Shown here in pieces: positions 13,519 to 24,229 of a DNA stretch of 64,000 nucleotides; positions within the stretch are counted from its first letter, which is position 1; each line of letters starts with the position of its first letter. A program made the translations under genes and the position numbers. The stretch is taken from positions 497,521 through 561,520 of the forward strand of contig CM021322.1 of assembly GCA_010645155.1 (NCBI GenBank), read 5' to 3'. The stretch is from Tigriopus japonicus (lineage: Eukaryota > Arthropoda > Copepoda > Harpacticoida > Harpacticidae). A model generated the notes under the pieces. That model saw only the letters and a list, made by a program, of their open reading frames with translations. It made no database searches and was not told the DNA's origin.

Positions 13519-16500
13519 TCAGTTGTCTGCCTGATTGATTGGAATGGAGGGTAGTGGTACTTCTCGGTGCATTCTTGGGGCTCCAGTAGAAAAACTGGAA
13601 CTTGCGCTCAACCCATCTTCAGGGTCATAGTTCATTTTCCAATAATCTCTTTCTTTTCCACGAGTGACTTGTTTCAATAGCTCGATTTTTTCTGCAGTTT
13701 CCAAATCAGTATTATAGCTTCCATCCACAAACCTTCGAAGACGCGTCAGGTTCTCACAATGCATGACATACATCAAACCTTGTCCATAACACCGATTTTC
13801 ATTAGATTTCACGGCCATTTTGATGAAGTGCTCAACAAAGAAGTCCAAAACAAGGCCGCCTTTTAAAGAGTCAAATTTTTCAATTTTGAGCAAAGGATAA
13901 TCCGGCCTAGTTGGGTCCAACGTGTCTTGTGGTTGCATCTTGCTCTCCTCTTCTCTTTTTCGTTTCTCTTCATTTGCTTTCAATTTGTTAAGCATAGTCT
14001 CCTTGTATCTGTCAGTTTTTTTCACCTCAACCACTGTTGTCTCTCTAAAACCAAGAAGACACTTTTAATGATCATGATTTGGAATTAAGGTCGAGGAATG
14101 AACATGCATTATTACCTGGTGAACACATTGGCCTCACGCTTATCTTTGCCCAGGGCTGGATTGACTCGCATGAGAACTGTCATCTTATCGGCAACCAAGA
14201 TGTCGTAAAGCTTCTTCACATCAGGCATGGGATAGAAGTTCTTCGCGGCTTTGAGGTGATCGATACACCACATGAAAAAGCTTGCAAAACTTTCCTCAAG
14301 TCGAATCAAAATTTCCTTGGCCTTGAGGATGCTCTGTGGGCTCAATGTGTCGAGCATATTTTGCTTCCGTACAAAATAATTCGGCAATTTACCATGATAC
14401 AATGAGGCCTTCAATTTGATGAATATTTCTCTCAGTGTTTTCCCCAAGTTCTCTTCGGCCCACTTACTCACTGGATCGTCTTGCATTATTTTGAATAAAA
14501 TGTGTCTGCAAATTTACGAAACATGTTTTGTCAATGGTGCATATAACGTCTTTAAATTTACAAAGCCACTCACCTGAAATGGTCTCTTCTCAGCCAGGAT
14601 TCGCCAGAGCTGCTTTGAAATAATGCTTTTTGGAATAACATTAGAAATATGTAGCATCTAACTTTTGGATGAGACCAGTTTTTCATTATGAGGTACTCCA
14701 TTTTGGTGAAAGACAATCGCCAAGTCAGGCGCAAATCTGAATTTTCGTTCGATGCCTTCTTACGATCCTTTTTTGGATCCATGTATCCGATTGGAACTAA
14801 GTTACACCCAATAGCATTGGCGAATTGTTTATCGTTATTTCGTGGCCAATAATATTGAATTCTAGTCCGTTTGTCAATCATTTTCGTAACCTTATTCAAG
14901 TACCATCCAAAGGCGTCTGCGGGCCAATATCCAACCTCGACTGTTGGAATGAATATGGAGATATCCTCCTTGGCCAAATCGTGCTCAAAGTCGTTGGTGC
15001 GCTCTTGACGTTGGATCAATCGATAGTGGTCCCAAAACCAGCCCGCATTTGGTAGGTTAATGTGATGGGCAAGATTGGGTCCTTTCTTTTTGAAATTCCG
15101 AGAGAAGTACTTTGAGTGCACAAATGTCCGTTCCTCAGTAGGAGGATCAAAATCTTCGTCGTCGTCGTCGTCAACATTGTCATTAATGTTGCATTTGACC
15201 CGCTTGAAGCATTTTCTGTCGAGAGCATTTTGGTTAGCAGCTACTTTGAATGATTCCGTACTGAAATCTACGAGCTTTTCAGGATTGTTCATGCCGTAAC
15301 CATAAATTTCCTCTTCTTGGGCACTTTCATAGAGAGAAACCACCGGTGGGGGTGGTGCTGGTGGTGGTGGGGATGGGGGTGACTCTGGTTGTCTCACTAA
15401 TCGGGTTGGTTCCTTCTTATTTTGAGGCTTTGTTTCTGGAGTCCGAATGGGAGGAATCCTTCCACCAGTATTCCAAATTGGGGAGTTTGGATTGGACTCG
15501 AGATCTTGCCTCAAGGAACGGAGAAAATCTTGGCCAGTCGTGGGAGCGTCTTCGTCACTTTCGTCGTCTTCGTCCAATTCTTCAATGACTGTGACACTAT
15601 TGGGTCTTGCGAAATGGAAGCGGCCATGGTCACTAGTTGGAGTCAGAGCTCTCTCCGCCTTTGGAAATGTCGGAGGATCAATCACAATTTTGGGAGAGAC
15701 TGTATTTTTAATTGGAGGCCTGGGTGTAACTGGAGGAGACCCGCCAACAGTGCTTGGTGCCAAACTTTCATAGTTGTCAAGGCATCGTAACTTGACGTAC
15801 CCTATACAAAAAAGTTAAGAATCCAAATTTGTTTTAATTGAACGATCCGAATGGCTTGCCTTTCTTTTTTGTTTCTTCAATACGGGTGCGATAGACTGGT
15901 GCATCTAACTGAGAGTAATCAACGGGGGCTCCGTCCTTGGTGTCCTAAATATGGCAATATTGATATCAATCAGAAGCTTGATTAAGTTTGCATCACCAAA
16001 ATGCATGTAGTATAAAGGGCAGCAACGACTTTATTTCCAAAACGCAAGTCGTTGCCGGCCTCGTGGCTAAGTACCTGAGGTCTGAGGACCTCCACGCATT
16101 GATTTACAAGGAAAAACTCGACCGGCTGAATAGGCTCAAGGATTGTGCCCGATTCCACTTTGGTTTCATAACCCACGTAATCCAAAATCAATTGAAAGAG
16201 CTGATTGGAAATAATTGCATGTTGCTTCATATCTGAAAGTTTGTCTCTCAGTTCGTCTTCTGTATCCCTTTTTCGTTTGTTAAGTGTTTCCTTGTCTCTG
16301 AAAGATAAGCATTCGTGTCGATAGAGCAACTTCACACTCGAATGAATGATATAGGTACTGACTTTTCATAATTACGCACAAACTGTACTGCAAGGGCCAG
16401 GTTTTGGGTCAAAAACTCGTCAGGGTTGTGAAAGAAGCTTTTCTTCATGTCCATGAAATTTTGCTCTTGTGTGCTTTTGACCAAACCTTCGTATTTTCCT

Positions 16501-17258
16501 TCGAGGTGCTCAAGCGAAGGATGTATTGGTTCCCTGGAGATTTTACGTGCAGCCTCAACTGGATCGCCAGCAAACTTGATCCCCCCTTGTGGCATTTTAG
16601 GACGCCTGGATTGACTAGAATCTGGACCATTGCCCGTTTCCACCGACGTGTTGATAATGGGCGGTATTGTTTGCTTGATCAATTCCAATTTAGCTTGTGT
16701 ATCCATTGGCCCTTTATTGGAGTTAGTTGAAACACTTTGAGTAACAGGCTCCTTTGGTCGTGCTCCAGTTTCTTTTTCCTTTGGAATTGAAGAGGTCGTG
16801 TTATCATCAGATTGAGAATCATCTGAGCTATCGTCTACAAGGACTTTCACTTTAGCCATTACATGTTCTGGCTCTTTCTCTGGAGCTTTAATTTCTGTCG
16901 CATTGGGTGAATCATGATTCTCCTTTGATTGAGAGGATGGACTCTCTGGTGACGAGGTCTTTGTTTCGGACACCAAGGGTGGGTTCTCATCTGATGGCAA
17001 GTTCAACGGCTCATGGGGCTCATCATTACAAACTGATGCCGTGTCTTCAGTTAACACTTCCCCAAGAGGTTGGATGGATGATTCTTCCTCATTGTTGTCC
17101 TTGAGATGAGTTGTACCTTGAAGATCCGGGTCATTCGGTAATGTCTTTGGTTTTACCTCTGTGGAGGCTCGTTTTTGCGTTTCCTCCTTCTTGTTGATGA
17201 CAAACCTTTCATGGGTGACCTCGGTTGGTTCCACTTTTTTGCTGCACTTGTTCCCCAT
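13519..17258 (-). CDS. Mab-21/cGAS-like nucleotidyltransferase-fold protein, probable pseudoenzyme
   Basis: Six exons on the minus strand: 16363-17258, 15997-16297, 15860-15944, 14574-15801, 14116-14505 and 13519-14044. Phases agree at every join, giving about 1141 residues. Residues 1-298 are polar and acidic and probably disordered; they start MGNKCSKK, a good N-myristoylation signal with a neighbouring Cys. The Mab-21 fold begins near 330. VESGTILEP with PVEFF (about 346-361) matches the GS and E-x-D segment of cGAS. GYVKL (428-432) is followed by a disordered Pro/Asp-rich insert of about 200 residues. DISIFIPTVEVGYWPA (707-722), TWRLSF (787-792) and LPNYFVRKQNML in exon 5 follow in cGAS order. 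Of the three metal-binding acids of human cGAS (E225, D227, D319), only the first is kept; the others are Phe361 and Phe711. No zinc-thumb insertion is present. The intron after exon 3 uses a GC donor. A nucleic-acid sensing or scaffold role is inference. Confidence 0.8.
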
Positions 17259-20200
17259 TGTTCAATAGATTTATTTTATCAAACGACCTAGAGACAATCT
17301 CTGAGGTCCCCTGCTTACTACAACTTCAAATCCATGACTCCCTTATCTTGTTAAGTATTTCAAAGAGATTTTATTTAACGCGATTGGAGGAATGTTGAAG
17401 CAAAAAGATATGATAAGCTAACGACTTCTGAAGGCCTGGACAAGAATTGCAACAAGGACAGCTTTAGTTTGGATTAATAACTTTAAGAATGTTTAAAGGG
17501 TAGTGGTTAAAACCTTCATTTGTCCTTTTTAGATGTTGATTGTCGAACATACACTCATATTATGTTAAGCTTTTAACACGATTAAAATTAAATTTAGATG
17601 AGATGGTCAAAACTACCGAACGTCTGGAAGATGAGAATGAAATAAATTAAGTATGGGAGAAAAACAAGCATCACAGAAAGTGTTGGGAAATAGGTCTTTG
17701 CTAAAGGCTCTACTTTTTGAATGTGTCTTGTTTTCAATTGCATGAATTTGGTATATTTTTTTTGTATTTCGGTCTCGATCTTCTAATCAATAATGTTTGA
17801 ACGTTTGGAAGAATGATAATCCAAGACCGTAGGACCTCATAAATAAATGATTTTTATTTCGATGTTTTGGAAAGGAACTTGAACACCAAATCTTCCAACC
17901 CCAAAACTACGGAAAAGCATCTTAAGCATCTTCCTATGCTGTGCAGATCTATCTATCATCCTAGATTTCAATCATTTAAGAAAATCAAATTTATTTACAA
18001 TTTGAAAATGTCACATTGATCGTGAAAGTGAGAGAGCCTGATACACCTGTTAAATGTCCAGTGTTCGAGATATCATGTTATAAAATATTCACAAGGCCTG
18101 ACGCTCGTCATCCTCAATACGAGCGGGATGTTAGCTTTGTTATATTGAAATCCGTGTCAACACTCCAGAGAAGCAAACGCATACTATTAAGACATAGTTG
18201 AGTCATGAAAGAGCCTATTTGTCTCAATAAAATTAGGATCATTGTTGGAGGGAGACAAACTTTCTCAATCCAAATAGCGTTTCTGATGTACTTTGTTTCT
18301 GAAAAGAGTTTGTAGAGAATCATAAAAGTTTTCAATCTCATTTTTGCATCTTCATACGAAGATTCAGGAATGAACGAGGACGATGAGGACTATAAAATCA
18401 TCAATTCAGTCTATAATCAATCTTGCTTTCTGCCATAAAATAGCATGCTCCCATCAAAACTTATACAAAATGCCAGGCAAAATGTAAGCTTTCTGCATTG
18501 AGGGTTGAATACTGATTATCTAGTACACAAAATCCTGTTTGTTCACACCTAGATAAAAGTGTTTTTGCTCAGTGAATTTTACTAAAAATTTTCCTATTTG
18601 ACGTGGTTCTTTTGTAACTTTGTTAAAATTCTCACTTTTCCACAGAGATCCTTCACAGGCCACGTCTACGGGGCGTTTCAAAAAAAGGAACTCTTAATTA
18701 TTTCGTCTAAAACTCGTGATTGGAATCATAATGAACCTCACCTTCATTGGAGATGATTTGGCCAACACTTGGCTTGAAGAATCAGAAAAAGTTTTTCACC
18801 CTAGTTCAATATTTTGCCGACGACGATTTTTCCCGTGAGGAGTTATTTCTGAAAACAGCGTTCTTGACTCCGACTTGTTTTCTCCCATCTGAAATTTGGC
18901 GAAAATCGAAAATAATGCCACTTGAAGGAAATAAAAGCTTCTTAAGAATTATTATCTGTCGCATCTTTTTTGCTATGTCCATTTTTCGTGCGATCAACCA
19001 TACCAGAGTTACGGACATTGTTCACCGTTCCGTTTCTTATGAGTCACCCGGAAGAACAAAAGCTTAGCGTATTTTTGCCCTTTTGATTCACACATGTCTC
19101 TCTTTCACTTATTTTGAATCACCTAGAAATCCAAAGGTTGCAGTTTTATCAATTTCATTCATTTAGCGTTGATGATTTTTCTCTTGTTGAAGGAAGTCAT
19201 CAAAAATAAGGGCTGTAAGTAAGAGTGTACATGTGAACGTCGGAATTCGAACACGCAAGATGAAAATCAAGGCCATTTTATTGATCCTGAAATGCATGTT
19301 TTTAGCGTGAGAGCGGTCCATTTCTGGAACAGGCTTCCAATAAGAGTACGGGAATCGCAAAATCTTCAAAAATATCAAACATATTTCATTTCAAGATTTG
19401 CTCACCGATCTCTAGTTATGAATTGAGACAAAATTCTATCAAAATGTATTAAGCAGTTATTAAACTATCACGGCTTAAAACTTTCAAAATGCACCAAATA
19501 ACCTCCTAAAATGCTTAAGTGGTGTGTTAAAACCATTGCCAAGACATATTATATACTTTTTCAGCGTTATCAAAATACGTGAATATTTATTGTTTCCTTT
19601 TACTTGTGTGTTAAATAAAAATAATATTGTGATATATTTTGAAACAAACTTGAACTGTTGTTCTGCATTATTTTTCCTTCGTTATTTCAATATTTGTTAC
19701 TTCAAATTTTGAAAGTTTTTAAAGGAAAATGTTCGTTGTTCTAAAAGATAATTTTTCAAATTCACACAGATCTTCAATTGATTTCAAAAGTACGTTGATC
19801 TTACAAATTAAAGATTATTAGAGAAAATATTCAAGAAATGACTGCTTTAAGTTTGTTTTAAGTCATGCAATATATTAATCTTACAACCTAGATAGATTCA
19901 GAGAAACAAACTTAAAACAATGATGAAACATGCAATAGCCGTACATCCTAACTAGCTTCCGATCTGGGAGACGACTCATTTGCAGCACCAAATAAACTTA
20001 AAATACCCCTATCATTCTACAAATCAAGGTGCTTCAGTGCTAGCGCTCGACCTCACCATTCTGTGAACTGGGGTTCGCGCCTCCAAGATGGTTTTGTTCA
20101 AACGTTTTACAGTAAGTGCGGGTTGTTTTCCTAAATTTTTAGGTATGTTTAGATTAGGTTAGAAAAAAATTAGGTTAAAAAGCAAAGAAAAATAAAGATT

Positions 20201-21783
20201 ATTTATTTTATTTTGTGACTTAAAAAATCTATATCATTTGCTTGGGAATTTGAGTTTTCATATACCAGAGACTAGTTTTTTAGACGCAAAGAACGATCTT
20301 AAGATTGTCCTTACTAACCAGTTTACCAAGTCGCAATACGATCTTAAGATCGTTCTTTGCGTCTAAAAAACTAGCCTCTGGAGCGTTTTTTCGCTTTTTT
20401 AGGTCAAAGTGGACACGTTAAACTCAAAGAACTCATCAGATGAGCAACATATTTTCAAGCAAGTTTTATTCAAAAGGTATCTAAATCTGCTCTAAAGTTG
20501 TACATACTAGATAACATACTAGATAGATTTCTAAAAATTAGCTTATTTAATAGGTTTTTAGATATTTAGCTTTTAATCTAGACCTGACTTTGAGAAACTT
20601 TGAAAATCACAATTTGTTTGGGAATTTCCATAGAAATTTGATATGAATTTTTCAATACCGTTTTAGGCTAATTGAATTTTCAAGATTTGCTTCAGAGTTC
20701 AGACTTGCTTCCTGTCCCAGAGGAGTAGCCTGTAAAATCTAATATTCGGTGTAATTCTGGTTTAGGATAGAAACAAAAAAGACTCTTCTTTCCTTTCTGT
20801 TTTTCTCAATCCTGATCCAAAGAATGAAAATGTCCTTTCAAAAGAAAGAAGAAACAAAGCCGCACCTTTCTTTTGCTTGTTGTAGACTTCCTGGTCAACA
20901 AATACCGGAATCTTCAACGAATAAAATAAGCTTGATTGGCATTTTTGCTCTCTTCAAAAAGACACTTTCCTTCTCATCTTCAAGACCAAAAAAAATGGAG
21001 AAGAATGAGAAGTCTCCTTTGCTTCGATTTCAAGCCAGAATTGCACTTCCTGACAGAAACCTCTTTGACATTTTCACTTCTTGTCATGTGAAGAACATGG
21101 CAAGCTGGACTTTTGCTGGAGAAGACATTCATTCATCCCAGCAAGTTCCAATGGAATTTTCATGCAAGATGGTGCTTCTTCTCATAGGCCAGGAACATGA
21201 CGTAAAAATATGTGTTTTAAAAGCATACCCAACTCCTATGTCTTAGTTAATGCCCTGGAATCTCTAGTTGGATCCATGTCAAACAAAGTGAAGGAAGACG
21301 TTGAATTGATTGGGGGTTGGACTAGACTTTGAGTAATCCTTTTGCTCGATGGACCTTAGAATGTTGCTACTATTTCTATGGGCCCCACACTTTCTTGTCA
21401 TATGTAGATCCATCCCTTAAGCAAGTCATAAAAATACATAAAGTCAACAGCATATCAAAAAGTAAAACAAAATTGGAGAAAAAGTGAAATCATGTTCCAT
21501 CTCATCATCCATGTTTTATGGCCCTGCGTTCTTGGTTGGGTTCGCCAAAGTTAAAGACTTGGTCCAAACTGATTTAAACCTAGTGGGTCCATCGAAACTA
21601 TAATATTGGCTAAATCCTTGAATGGTCAGAGCAGATAATTTCTGCAATCAGTTCAACAATTAAAGGTTGTCATTGTTCTCAACTTTTCATTTTCATAACA
21701 CGCTCGATTTTAAATAAATTCTTCAAGTATCACATCAAAGTTAATAGATATGAGAGCATATAGCTCATATTAAGTATGAAGGA
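17259..21783. other. 4.5 kb intergenic region
   Basis: AT-rich DNA between two minus-strand genes. The open frames, for example 18747-19067 (+) and its antisense, and 20824-21246 (+, 140 codons), show no family resemblance and no splice or Kozak support, so they are not called. The one clear structure is the long inverted repeat at 20265-20381, listed separately. The promoter of the Mab-21-like gene should lie just right of 17258. Confidence 0.4.
20265..20381. repeat. Inverted repeat, 46-bp arms
   Basis: Arms 20265-20310 and 20336-20381 are reverse complements apart from one or two mismatches, separated by about 25 bases. The inner end of each arm contains the self-complementary word ACGATCTTAAGATCGT or a close variant. 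As single-stranded DNA or RNA it would form a long hairpin. No flanking target duplication was recognised, so its origin as a transposon end or palindromic duplication is open. Confidence 0.8.
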
Positions 21784-23589
21784 TCAAGGATTTTGAAACT
21801 CTATGTCCCACTTTTGTTGCTTTGTTCCATCACATTTGGATAGCACCAATTCAGTTCCGGGGGAGTCATCCAGAGAAGTGATACAAAGTCCAGTATCAAC
21901 GTGAATTAAGTTTCCATTTTCAAGCTTCCAAGTCAAGCCTGATTGAGTGTCCCTACAGCCGACCATTTGAACTTTGATTAAGCCATCGTTCTCAACAGAC
22001 TTAGCACACATATATTCGTTCCGGAGTTCAAACTTATCACGGCTTAGACAGAAGTATTGTGAGTCACCAAGGACGTTGTGACATGGGTATTGGCCAAGTA
22101 GATATCGGCTATTTTTGTGAGCAGTGTCTCGTTGCAGGTGATCAAAACATATGTTTGGATATTTTTGATTGCGTATCCGACCGTATGCGATGGATTGGTC
22201 ATCTAGAATGAACTTGTCGGGGTAAACATTGTCCAGGTACCATTTAAAGGATTTACATTGCAGGTTTTCTTTAATTGCGAGACGACTTGAGAGATCTCCA
22301 ATATCGATTGGATTCGGAATATCCCGCATAAGGTCTTGCCGATGCATGTAGAAAAGTCGTTTGTAATCGTCCATCCACACCTCAGCCATTCTAGCAGTAT
22401 TGATCCCATGGCTATCATGGGGAATGAAATAGGGATGAAAATCTCTAAAGATATGCCCCACATGGCTACATGGCACGTTCTCCATAGACCCATGGCATCT
22501 CCAGGTTCGGAAAGATAACTCCAAGTTTTCTCCACCCCACCCTTTCATGCCCTCATCGTAGCCTCCAATTTTGAAGAAGAACTCGCGATTGGCTCCAAAT
22601 AAGCCGCCAGCCATTGTGGCCGTGGGGGCAGGATCACTCGCTTTTCGGCTAGAGTTGTGCTTGAATGAGACCCATGTGAAATGACCTGACCATGTGAAAC
22701 CTCCCACCGATATTCCAACACCACCAGGAAATCCATTGAAAGCCAAAGTTTTGTCGCTGATTGAGTCAATGGACGGAATGACGAGGTTGTTGGGTTTGTC
22801 TTTGATTCTCTGAAGGAGCGGTTGAATCCAGCCTTCAGTGGCTTCGCAATGAGAATCGAGGAATATGATAGCCTCTCCCGAAGCCACTTTGGCTCCCGCC
22901 AAACGAGCCCCAATCAAGCCAACTTGTTCGGGATGCTTATGGAGTATCACATTTTCTGGCAGTCTGTACTTCAAGTAAGTTGGTAAGACGTTGGTAATTT
23001 CAGTAATGTTACTGGCATCGTCCACCAACACGATCTCGTGTAAAAATTCGGCCGGTGTCCTGAGCAAAACACTCCAAACCGTTCTCAGTAAAGTGGATAA
23101 AATCTCGTTGTTGAAAATAATGATCACAGATGCTGCAGGTAACGAGTCGTCGTACTGAATTTTCTTGCATTCCGCATGCCGAACATCGGGTAGAGATCGT
23201 TTCAGACTGATCTGATCACTAGCAAACCGGTTGAAAGCGTACTTTTTTACTGTTTCGTCGACAAGTTGTGGGTTCTTGATGTCGATACCTTTCCCATTTT
23301 CGCCCAGACCTGGAACAACCTGCTTTTCGAACTGAACTATTTCCGGTGGGATCTCTTCTTCTGAGTAAACGTGGCGAAATTGAGACGATTTCAACGCCTT
23401 AATTGGTCCAGGATTACTATAAAGTATGTGAACAACCAAGGCAAACATAAACACGCCATAACCCATACACATAAAAAGTTTGATCACTCTCCAATTTGAC
23501 TGATGTCGGAGTTTCAGCCAAATCAACCGAAATGGAGCGGTCATATTGGCTTCTGAAAGATCCCTTGGTTTCACAAACCACGAGTGCAA
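21784..23589 (-). CDS. Polypeptide N-acetylgalactosaminyltransferase (GalNAc-T)
   Basis: A single 601-codon frame without introns. It is a type II Golgi membrane protein: a short cytosolic tail, a transmembrane segment at about 36-57, then a luminal stem. The GT-A catalytic domain (about 150-440) has VLVDDAS, the metal-binding D-x-H as DSHCEA (245-250), AGGLFGANREFF, and the Gal/GalNAc-T motif YDEGMKGWGGENLELSFR (344-361). The C-terminal 130 residues form a ricin-type lectin domain ending in QQKWDIEF. The enzyme transfers GalNAc from UDP-GalNAc to Ser/Thr to start mucin-type O-glycans. Length and domain order are normal for the family, and the active-site motifs look intact. I cannot assign it to a subfamily. 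The start gives a normal tail length; a later Met at 16 is also possible. Confidence 0.93.
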   Translation of the reverse strand: MHSWFVKPRDLSEANMTAPFRLIWLKLRHQSNWRVIKLFMCMGYGVFMFALVVHILYSNPGPIKALKSSQFRHVYSEEEIPPEIVQFEKQVVPGLGENGKGIDIKNPQLVDETVKKYAFNRFASDQISLKRSLPDVRHAECKKIQYDDSLPAASVIIIFNNEILSTLLRTVWSVLLRTPAEFLHEIVLVDDASNITEITNVLPTYLKYRLPENVILHKHPEQVGLIGARLAGAKVASGEAIIFLDSHCEATEGWIQPLLQRIKDKPNNLVIPSIDSISDKTLAFNGFPGGVGISVGGFTWSGHFTWVSFKHNSSRKASDPAPTATMAGGLFGANREFFFKIGGYDEGMKGWGGENLELSFRTWRCHGSMENVPCSHVGHIFRDFHPYFIPHDSHGINTARMAEVWMDDYKRLFYMHRQDLMRDIPNPIDIGDLSSRLAIKENLQCKSFKWYLDNVYPDKFILDDQSIAYGRIRNQKYPNICFDHLQRDTAHKNSRYLLGQYPCHNVLGDSQYFCLSRDKFELRNEYMCAKSVENDGLIKVQMVGCRDTQSGLTWKLENGNLIHVDTGLCITSLDDSPGTELVLSKCDGTKQQKWDIEFQNP

Positions 23590-24229
23590 TTTTTAATTGA
23601 TGGATTGCAGTCAGTGGTTAGTTAAGGTCTCAAATCATGTTGACTCACAAGTGTCAATTATGGATCGTAAAAGGAGAGTTGGAACGACCATCTCAGATCC
23701 GAGAAAAACTCAAACTACTCCAGGTTTCAGTTCAAAGTTTGATGACTTGTCAACCAAGGAACTTTTCGAGAGCACAAACTACATTGTTGGCACCATTCTT
23801 ATGTTCCTTTGGTACATCTACAGCTGTTTTACAGTACACGCCGACGTCGACGATTTCACACACCAAGCAAGGAGTCGAATCGTGAATCGTGGCAGCAGTT
23901 CCAAGCAAGTTGCCTTGGACTGATAAGAGAACGACAGAGAGAGAGAGGTCGTTCTGAGAGAACTCGAGACCCCTATCTAGTGCTCATTCTACCTGAACAC
24001 TAAATAAAGTTTAAATGCCGTCAAAAGGAAATGTTAACATTTTTCGCCAAGAAAGGCACTGCCAGAGAGAATCGGTGCAGAAACTCGAACCCGGCTCTAG
24101 TGTAACACTTTCAACATAATGAAAAAGTCACTTGTGTATGATAGAAAAATAACCTTTATTGCTTTGAATACTTGATAAGGACGTGGCTTGGGTATAATTT
24201 GGGATCGTATGTAGGCACTGGGGCATTTA
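23590..24229. other. Intergenic region between GalNAc-T and STYXL1-like genes
   Basis: It contains the 5' flank of the GalNAc-transferase and the 3' flank of the STYXL1-like gene, both transcribed leftwards. Overlapping plus-strand open frames at 23597-23923 and 23637-23885 look random. A short GA-rich run lies near 23928-23950. No regulatory site was recognised. Confidence 0.4.

Noticed and set aside
20824..21246. 140-codon plus-strand frame upstream of the GalNAc-transferase
   Set aside because: Longest frame in that gap, but no family resemblance or expression cue; length alone is not enough in this base composition.
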